Both the position numbers and the translations under genes were made by a program. A stretch of 64,000 nucleotides of DNA from Xanthomonas citri pv. mangiferaeindicae (GTDB lineage: Bacteria; Pseudomonadota; Gammaproteobacteria; Xanthomonadales; Xanthomonadaceae): positions 2,914,001 through 2,978,000 of the forward strand of contig CP016836.1 of assembly GCA_002240395.1 (NCBI GenBank), given 5' to 3'. The notes under the pieces are model-generated. The model worked only from the letters and a program-made list of their open reading frames with translations, was not told the origin of the DNA and ran no database searches. Shown here piece after piece: positions 58,222 to 64,000 of this stretch (its first letter is position 1; each line of letters opens with the position of its first letter).

Positions 58222-58794
58222 TCAGGCGACGATGCGGCGCAATGGCACCTGCGCCAGCACCCTGTCCCAGGGGAAGCGCGGACCGGGGTCGCGCTTGCGC
58301 GGCACGCGCAGTTGCGGATCGTCGCTGGCGGGGACCTGCTCGACATCGAGGTCCTCGTGGCCGGCGATCGCGCGCAGCGACGGCAGTGTGTCGCACAACT
58401 GCCGCAGCAGCACGATCAGCGCCTCGATCTGCGCATCGGTATAAGGCTCGTCCATCGCCTGGTGGCGCGAGTCGAACCAGTGCGGGAAGCGCCCGCGGTT
58501 CACCAGTTCGATGCCCACCGATTCGGCGTTGCGGCCGCGCACATGGTGGGCGACATACTCGGCAGGCACGTATTCGACGATCGTGCCGTCGCGGTCGATG
58601 TACCAATGCCCGCTGTTGCCGGTGCCGGCGGCGTAGAGCACGCGCTCGCCGTAGCTGCGCGCGGTCGCCAGGTCCGGCAGCTCGGTGCAATGGATCACCA
58701 CCAGCGTGATGTCGGCACGCGCGCGCCGCGTGAGCCGGTCGACATAGGGCAGCGGCTGCGGCACGAGGGTCGGTAGGGGCGCGGCAGCGGACAT
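58222..58794 (-). CDS. N-acetylmuramoyl-L-alanine amidase (Amidase_2/AmpD-like)
   Basis: This 190-aa protein has the zinc amidase fold. Zinc ligands are read as H of LVVIHCTELP and H of LRAIAGHEDLDV, with GHWYIDRDGTIVEYV and SVGIELVNRG between. There is no signal peptide, so it may act on cytosolic muropeptides like AmpD. It differs from AmpD in the short N terminus and ends in DPGPRFPWDRVL, typical of the family. Confidence 0.88.
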   Translation of the reverse strand: MSAAAPLPTLVPQPLPYVDRLTRRARADITLVVIHCTELPDLATARSYGERVLYAAGTGNSGHWYIDRDGTIVEYVPAEYVAHHVRGRNAESVGIELVNRGRFPHWFDSRHQAMDEPYTDAQIEALIVLLRQLCDTLPSLRAIAGHEDLDVEQVPASDDPQLRVPRKRDPGPRFPWDRVLAQVPLRRIVA

Positions 58795-58886
58795 GGCGCG
58801 GATGGTAGCCCGGATCGCGCAGCACGACCGCGCCTCGGCGCAGGCACGTGCGCGTGTGCAAGGGGGTTCGGGCTACCATTGACCGG

Positions 58887-59390
58887 ATGAGACTTCCGCC
58901 GCCCGATTCCCCGCTGCACGCCTTGATGACGCAGTTTCCCCGCACCGGCCGGCTCGACTGGATCGGGCTGCGTCCGGCGCGCGATGTCCCGATGACGGTC
59001 GTGGAGACCGCGCAGGCGCACACCGGCGCAGGGCTGGCCGGTGACCGCTATGCCGGTGGCAGCGGCAAGCGCGGCGCGACCCTGATCCAGGCCGAGCACC
59101 TGCCGGCGATCGCCGCGTTCAGCGGCCGGGACGCGGTCGCGCCGGCGATCTTGCGCCGCAATCTGGTGGTCTCGGGCATTCCGCTGATCGCGTTCAAGGG
59201 CCAGCGTTTCCGCATCGGCGAGGTTGTATTCGAAGGCACCGATCCCTGCGATCCGTGTTCGCGCATGGAGACTGCGCTGGGCGCGGGCGGTTACAACGCG
59301 ATGCGAGGCATGGGCGGGTTGTGCGCGCGGATCGTGCAGGGCGGCACGCTGCGCGTCGGCGACGCCGTGCATTGGGAGGTGGCCGCATGA
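58887..59390 (+). CDS. MOSC domain protein
   Basis: This 167-aa protein is related to the C-terminal domain of molybdenum-cofactor sulphurases. Seen are GAGLAGDRYAGGSGKRGATLIQAEHL, LRRNLVVSGIPLIAFKGQRFRIGE and the Cys-bearing GTDPCDPCSRME. In this family the Cys is thought to receive sulphur. It overlaps the next gene through ATGA, so the two are likely co-translated. Confidence 0.88.
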   Translation: MRLPPPDSPLHALMTQFPRTGRLDWIGLRPARDVPMTVVETAQAHTGAGLAGDRYAGGSGKRGATLIQAEHLPAIAAFSGRDAVAPAILRRNLVVSGIPLIAFKGQRFRIGEVVFEGTDPCDPCSRMETALGAGGYNAMRGMGGLCARIVQGGTLRVGDAVHWEVAA

Positions 59391-59932
59391 GCGCGCGGCG
59401 CGCGCCATTGCGAGGCCATTGCATCCTCTCGCACGGCTTCGAGAGCGGTCCGGACGCGACCAAGGTGACCGCGCTGGCGCAGGCGGCCGAGGCGCTGGGC
59501 TGGACCCACGAGCGCCCGGACTACACCGACCTGGACGCGCGGCGCGAGGTGAGTCCGCTGGGCGATGTCGGTGCGCGTATCGAGCGGCTGATGCAGGCCG
59601 CGACCGCCGCGGCTGCGCGCGGCCCGGTGGTGCTGGCCGGCTCGAGCCTGGGTGCGTGGATCGCCGGACACGTCTCGCAACGGGTGCCGGTCGCGGCGCT
59701 GTTTCTGATGGCGCCGCCGGTCCGGCTCGATGCCGCGCATCCGTTGCAGGCCGCCGAGGTGCCGCTGTCGGTGATCCACGGCTGGCACGACGAACTGATC
59801 CCAGCGGCCGATGTCGTTGACTGGACCCGCGCGTGCCGTGGTCGCCTGCTGCTGGTCGACGACGACCACCGCCTGGGCGCGCACGTCGCGGCCTCGGCGC
59901 AGGCCTTTGCCGAGTTGCTGGTACGGCTTTAG
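59387..59932 (+). CDS. Alpha/beta-fold hydrolase
   Basis: This 181-aa small hydrolase has the oxyanion start LSHGFESGPDATKV, the nucleophile elbow LAGSSLGAWIAGH (Ser), Asp in VIHGWHDELIPA and His in DDDHRLGAHV. It resembles the YqiA/RBBP9-type short esterases, whose substrates are mostly unknown. It overlaps the MOSC gene by four bases. Confidence 0.85.
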   Translation: MSARRAPLRGHCILSHGFESGPDATKVTALAQAAEALGWTHERPDYTDLDARREVSPLGDVGARIERLMQAATAAAARGPVVLAGSSLGAWIAGHVSQRVPVAALFLMAPPVRLDAAHPLQAAEVPLSVIHGWHDELIPAADVVDWTRACRGRLLLVDDDHRLGAHVAASAQAFAELLVRL

Positions 59933-59988
59933 GCGGCGCGCGCAAGGCCGGCGCCGCACGCCAGGCTACGGCCCGGTCAGGTGCGCAA

Positions 59989-60819
59989 TCAGCCGTCCGT
60001 CGATCGAGTCACCGTTTCCCAGGCGGCCAGTTCGGCCTCCAGGGCGGCGAGCTTTCCGCGCACCAGCTCGAGCGCATCGCTGCCCAGTAGCAGGTGGGTC
60101 GGCGGGCGTGGCGCGTCGAGCATGGCCAGGATGGCGCGTGCGGCCTTGGCCGGGTCGCCCGGCTGGTGGCCGCTCCTGGACTGGCGCGTCTCGCGGATCG
60201 GGTCGAACAGCGCGTCGTAGTCGGCGATGCTGCGCGGCGTACGCACCATCGAACGGCCCGCCCAATCGGTGCGGAACGACCCGGGTGCAACCGCGGTGAC
60301 GTGGATGCCCAGCGACGCGACTTCCTTGCCCAGCGTCTCGGAAATGCCTTCCAGCGCGAACTTGCTGCCGCAGTAGTAGGCAATACCGGGCATCGTGATG
60401 AAGCCGCCCATCGAGGTGATGTTGACGATGTGTCCGCGCCGCCGCCGTCGCATCCCGGGCAGCACCGCCTTGACCATCGCGACCGCGCCGAACACGTTGA
60501 CGTCGAACTGCCGGCGTAGCGCGTCCAGTGGGGATTCCTCCAGCACGCCCTCCTGGCCATAGCCGGCGTTGTTGACCAGCACATCCAGCGGTCCGATGTC
60601 GGCCTCGATCGCGTCGACGAGGCCGGGGATGGTATCGAAGTCGGTCACATCCAGCACCCGACCCACCGCGCCGGGGCCCAACGCCTCGAACGTCTGCCGC
60701 GCCTGTGAACTGCGGACCGTGCCCACGACGCGATGGCCGGCGACCAGCGCTGCTTGGGCGAGCGCACGGCCGAAGCCGCTGCTGACGCCGGTGATGAGCA
60801 AGGTTTTCGGTTGCGCCAT
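59989..60819 (-). CDS. Short-chain dehydrogenase/reductase
   Basis: This 276-aa SDR has the cofactor loop TGVSSGFGRALAQA, VLVNNAGYGQEG, Ser in NITSMGGFIT, and the YYCGSKFAL catalytic Tyr/Lys. The Arg after the first strand (GTVRSS) suggests NADPH preference. It is divergent from an AraC-type gene with 91 bases between them, so that regulator may control it; many similar pairs do. Substrate is unknown. Confidence 0.9.
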   Translation of the reverse strand: MAQPKTLLITGVSSGFGRALAQAALVAGHRVVGTVRSSQARQTFEALGPGAVGRVLDVTDFDTIPGLVDAIEADIGPLDVLVNNAGYGQEGVLEESPLDALRRQFDVNVFGAVAMVKAVLPGMRRRRRGHIVNITSMGGFITMPGIAYYCGSKFALEGISETLGKEVASLGIHVTAVAPGSFRTDWAGRSMVRTPRSIADYDALFDPIRETRQSRSGHQPGDPAKAARAILAMLDAPRPPTHLLLGSDALELVRGKLAALEAELAAWETVTRSTDG

Positions 60820-60910
60820 GGCACGCCCCGGGACTCGAGATGGGGGTGTAGGATGCTATGAGCGCCATGCAGTCACGACGCCGAATCGTCTTCTTTGCTT
60901 GCCTATTCCT

Positions 60911-61839
60911 ATGAATGCCGCACTCGATTCCGTTGCGCTGCTGCGCGCCCTGGCGCCGCGAGAGGGCTACAACCTGACCGCCTTGCCGGAGGTGCGGGTG
61001 CTGCGGTCGGACCGGCCGCTGACGCTCACGCCGGTGCTCTACGACCCCGGCATCGTCTTCGTGTGCCAGGGTGCCAAGCGGGGGTACTTCGGCGACGGGG
61101 TGTTCGTCTACGACGAGCAGCATTACCTCGCCGTCTCGGTGCCGGTGCCCTTCACCATGCAGTCCGAGGGCAGCGCGGACCGGCCGTTGCTGGCGCTGTA
61201 CCTGCATCTGGACGTGCCGCTCGCGGCGGGCTTGATGCTCGAGATCGAGCACGCCGGCGGCGTGCCCCCGCGCAGGCGCCCAAGAGCCTGGTGTCGAGCC
61301 CGATGGACGACACGCTGCGCCAGACCCTGCAGCGCCTGCTGCAGGTGCTGAGCCGGCCGCTGGACGCTGCGATCCTCGGCCGCGCGCTCGTACGCGAGCT
61401 GTACTTCCGCGTGCTGACCGGACCGCAAGGGCAGACGCTGCGCGCGGCGCTGGCTCAGCAGGGCCAATTCGGCCGCATCGGCCGGGCGCTGCAGCGCATC
61501 CATCGCGATCACGCCCGGCGGCTCGACGTCGCGCAACTGGCGCAGGCGGCCGGCATGAGCGCGCCGTCGTTCCACGCCCATTTCAAGGCGGTGACCCAGG
61601 TCGCGCCGATGCAGTATCTGAAGTCGATCCGCCTGCACCAGGCGCGTGTGCTGATGGCGCGCGACGGGATGACCGCCTCGGCCGCCTGTCATGCGGTGGG
61701 GTACGAGAGTGCGTCGCAGTTCAACCGCGAGTTCAAACGGCTGTTCGGCCGGCCGCCGCGGGCGGAGGTCGCGCGCATGCGCGCCGATTTCGCGGTGCCG
61801 CCGGCTGCGCCCGGCGGTGGTTTCGTCGCCTCGCATTGA
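60911..61839 (+). pseudogene. AraC-family regulator, frameshifted in a C5 run
   Basis: The N-terminal AraC_N-like domain (LLRALAPREGYNLTALPEV, VLYDPGIVFVCQGAKRGYFG) runs in one frame to EIEHAGGVPP. The rest, from AQAPKSLVSSPMDDTL through the two helix-turn-helix segments (LDVAQLAQAAGMSAPSFHAHFKAV and GYESASQFNREFKRLFGR), is in another. The switch is at GTGCCCCCGCG near 61262-61270; one more C joins them into about 309 aa. All domains are otherwise intact, so consensus error is likely. It is divergent from the SDR gene. Confidence 0.75.
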
Positions 61840-62195
61840 GTGACGCCGCGCGCGATCACCGTGCGCGGTCGGCGCGTTACGATCGGGCCGCGCTCACGCA
61901 CATCATGGGCCTGGCACGGGAGTGTGCGAGGCGGTCGGCTGCATGGCCGCGCTGGGATCTTCCGGGTGTGATGCCGCGGGCGTCTTCGGGATGGCTGGCG
62001 GCTTACGCATCGCCCCGCGGCCGGGGCAAGCAGGGCCCTGTGGTATTTTGCGCGCCATCGTCGTGCCGTCCGTTGCACGCATTCCCGATCCGTGGTCACG
62101 ACTGCGGCCGCCCAGGATCCGGCGCGGCTGCTGGCGATGCGCACGCGCGCGGCGTGCGCCGCGTCCTCCTTCCCCTTTCGTTGGTCCACCTGTCC
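61840..62195. other. 356-bp gap with no gene recognised
   Basis: No ORF with protein-like composition, no tRNA and no convincing terminator was found here. A weak TATTTT lies near 62043. The rlmKL start follows. Confidence 0.4.
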
Positions 62196-64000
62196 GTGAA
62201 ATTTTTCGTCTCCTGCGCCAAGGGCCTGGAATATCTGCTCGTCGATGAGGTGCTCGCGCTGGGCGCGGCCCAGGCCACCGCCACCGTCGCCGGGGTCAAT
62301 GCCGAAGGCACGCTGCAGGACGCGCAGCGCGCGGTGCTGTGGTCGCGGCTCGCCAGCCGGGTGTTGTGGCCGATCGCCGATTACGCCTGCGAGCACGAGG
62401 ACGCGCTGTACGCCGGCGCGCGCGCGGTCGACTGGGCGGCCCATCTCGATCCGTCGATGACGCTGGCGATCGATGCCCACGTTTCGGGCAGTGCGATCAC
62501 CCACGCGCGCTACGCCGCGCAGCGGGTCAAGGATGCGATCGTCGACAGCTTGCGTGAGGCCACCGGTGCGCGCCCGGATGTCGATGTCGAGGCGCCGGAC
62601 CTGCGCCTGAGCCTGGTGGTGCGCAAGGGGCGCGCGCTGCTCTCGGTGGACCTGGGGGGCGGGCCGTTGCACCGCCGCGGCTGGCGCCGCGCCCAGGGCG
62701 AGGCGCCGCTGAAGGAAAACCTCGCCGCCGCGGTGCTGATGCGCGGCGGCTGGCCGGCGCTGTATGCCGCGGGCGGCGCGTTGCTCGATCCGATGTGCGG
62801 CAGCGGCACGCTGCTGATCGAAGGTGCGTTGATGGCCGCCGATGTCGCGCCGGGCCTGGCCCGTGACGGCGGCGCGGCGACTGCCGGCCGGGCGCCGAGT
62901 CGCTGGCACGGCTTCGATGCCGCCTATTGGCGGACCCTGTGTGACGAGGCCTTGGCGCGCGAGCGCAGCGGCCGCGAGGGCCTGCGCAAGGCGTTCTTCG
63001 GCCGTGATCTCGACCCGCACGCGATCCATGCCGCCCGCGAGAACGCCACCGCCGCCGGGCTGCGCGACGCGATCGACTGGCAGGTCGGCGACGTCGTCGC
63101 CCTGCAGGCGCCGCCGTCGTCCGCGCTGTCCGACGATGCCGCACCGAACGACGCCGCGCCGCGCGGCCTGGTCGTCTGCAATCCGCCCTACGACGCGCGC
63201 CTGGCCGCCGATGCTGCGCTCTACCGCAGCCTCGGCAATGCGCTGGCGCGCGCGGTGCCGGACTGGCGCGCGAGCCTGCTGTGCGGCGATGCCGAACTTG
63301 CGCACGCGACCGGTCTGCGCGCGAAGAAGAAGTATCAGGTGTTCAACGGCGCGCTCGAGTGCAGCCTGATCGTCTGCGATCCGGTGCGCCCGCCCCAGCG
63401 CGAGGCCGACGACGCGCCGCAGGTGCTGAGCGAGGGCGCGACGATGGTCGCCAACCGCCTGCGCAAGAACCTGCGCAGGTTCAAGGCCTGGCGCGAGCGC
63501 GAAGCGGTGACCTGTTATCGCGTCTACGATGCCGACCTGCCCGAGTACGCGGCCGCGATCGACGTCTACATCCAGTCCGCATCCGATCCGGGTGCCGACG
63601 GCACGCCGCTGTGGCTGCACGTCCAGGAGTACGCCGCGCCGGCTGAGATTCCCGAAGCCACGACCCGGCGCCGCTTCGGCGACGTGCTGAACGCGGCCCG
63701 CGAGGTGTTCCGCATTCCGCGCGAGCGCATCGCGATCAAGACCCGCAGCCGCGGCAAGGGCGGCAGTAAGTACGGCCGCCTCGACGCGCGCCATGCGTTC
63801 ATGCTGGTCGACGAGGGCCAGGTACGTCTGCGCGTGAACCTGTTCGACTATCTCGACACCGGGCTGTTCCTCGACCATCGCCCGATGCGCCTGCGCATCG
63901 CGGAAGAAGCGGCGGACACGCGCTTTCTCAACCTGTTCGGCTACACCGGGGCTGCGACTGTGCATGCGGCGGCCGGCGGCGCGCGCACGACCACGACTGT
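62196..64000 (+). CDS. rlmL: 23S rRNA (guanine) methyltransferase RlmKL, 3' truncated by window
   Basis: This two-domain enzyme makes m2G2445 and m7G2069 in 23S rRNA. The start is GTG 62196 (VKFFVSCAKGLEYLLVDEV); 601 codons are visible of the usual ~700. The THUMP-like N-terminal domain is followed by the RlmL methyltransferase (LLDPMCGSGTLLIEGALMA, GRDLDPHAIHAARENA, VVCNPPYDARL). Then comes the start of the RlmK domain (VNLFDYLDTGLFLDHRPMR, LNLFGYTGAATVHAAAGG). No stop is reached before the end of the window. Confidence 0.95.
   Translation, partial: MKFFVSCAKGLEYLLVDEVLALGAAQATATVAGVNAEGTLQDAQRAVLWSRLASRVLWPIADYACEHEDALYAGARAVDWAAHLDPSMTLAIDAHVSGSAITHARYAAQRVKDAIVDSLREATGARPDVDVEAPDLRLSLVVRKGRALLSVDLGGGPLHRRGWRRAQGEAPLKENLAAAVLMRGGWPALYAAGGALLDPMCGSGTLLIEGALMAADVAPGLARDGGAATAGRAPSRWHGFDAAYWRTLCDEALARERSGREGLRKAFFGRDLDPHAIHAARENATAAGLRDAIDWQVGDVVALQAPPSSALSDDAAPNDAAPRGLVVCNPPYDARLAADAALYRSLGNALARAVPDWRASLLCGDAELAHATGLRAKKKYQVFNGALECSLIVCDPVRPPQREADDAPQVLSEGATMVANRLRKNLRRFKAWREREAVTCYRVYDADLPEYAAAIDVYIQSASDPGADGTPLWLHVQEYAAPAEIPEATTRRRFGDVLNAAREVFRIPRERIAIKTRSRGKGGSKYGRLDARHAFMLVDEGQVRLRVNLFDYLDTGLFLDHRPMRLRIAEEAADTRFLNLFGYTGAATVHAAAGGARTTTT

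Noticed and set aside
61689..63965. 758-codon minus-strand open frame over rlmKL
   Set aside because: Antisense shadow of a clear methyltransferase gene; composition is Arg/Ala/Gln-rich.

Overview
The window is GC-rich gammaproteobacterial chromosome, and gene content and order point to the Xanthomonadaceae/Lysobacteraceae (Lysobacter, Luteimonas or a close relative). The cues are aroC-asd-fimV-truA-trpF, a LysR gene divergent from trpBA, accD-glmM, tpiA-secG-tRNA-Leu-nuoA..N, and tRNA-fMet-rimP-nusA-infB-rbfA-truB-rpsO-pnp. This is inferred from synteny and protein character; no database search was run.

Layout. 0-13.1 kb: core metabolism on the plus strand (chorismate synthase, a D-2-hydroxyacid dehydrogenase, aspartate-semialdehyde dehydrogenase, FimV, TruA, TrpF, TrpBA, AccD, GlmM, a 2OG-Fe(II) oxygenase), interrupted by one minus-strand LysR gene. 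13.1-13.8 kb: terminator plus copy 1 of a structured dispersed repeat. 13.8-16.1 kb: DUF481 gene, tpiA, secG, tRNA-Leu(GAG). 16.2-31.4 kb: the complete 14-gene complex I operon nuoA-N with its own promoter and terminator. 31.6-36.8 kb: a RiPP cluster made of a 59-aa Cys/Thr-tailed precursor, a strong hairpin, a JmjC/cupin-like gene (frameshifted in this assembly), a LanM-type dehydratase fused to DUF6624 instead of a LanC cyclase, and an intact JmjC oxygenase. 36.9-46.6 kb: the translation/RNA operon. 46.6-47.2 kb: two more repeat copies in inverted orientation. 47.2-52.1 kb (minus strand): a graspetide-type RiPP cluster made of HlyD, a C39-peptidase ABC exporter, a 52-aa double-glycine precursor, a strong hairpin and an ATP-grasp ligase. 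52.2-64 kb: housekeeping and accessory genes (EEP nuclease-like lipoprotein, Bpt, EF-hand protein, membrane-fused sigma factor, DUF2007-like gene, TesB, amidase, MOSC, hydrolase, SDR, AraC regulator) and the 5' part of rlmKL.

The most novel element is the 31.6-36.8 kb cluster. It looks like a lanthipeptide-like pathway in which dehydration is not followed by a LanC cyclase domain, and in which one or two JmjC-fold proteins may hydroxylate the peptide. The two RiPP clusters share a design: a short precursor gene followed at once by a long perfect or near-perfect hairpin, which could keep precursor mRNA above enzyme mRNA.

Three genes (JmjC-like at 31.9 kb, DUF2007-like at 57.1 kb, AraC at 61.3 kb) are each broken by what looks like one missing base in a G/C homopolymer. 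That pattern suggests consensus error rather than true pseudogenes, and it should be resolved before any of them is called inactive.
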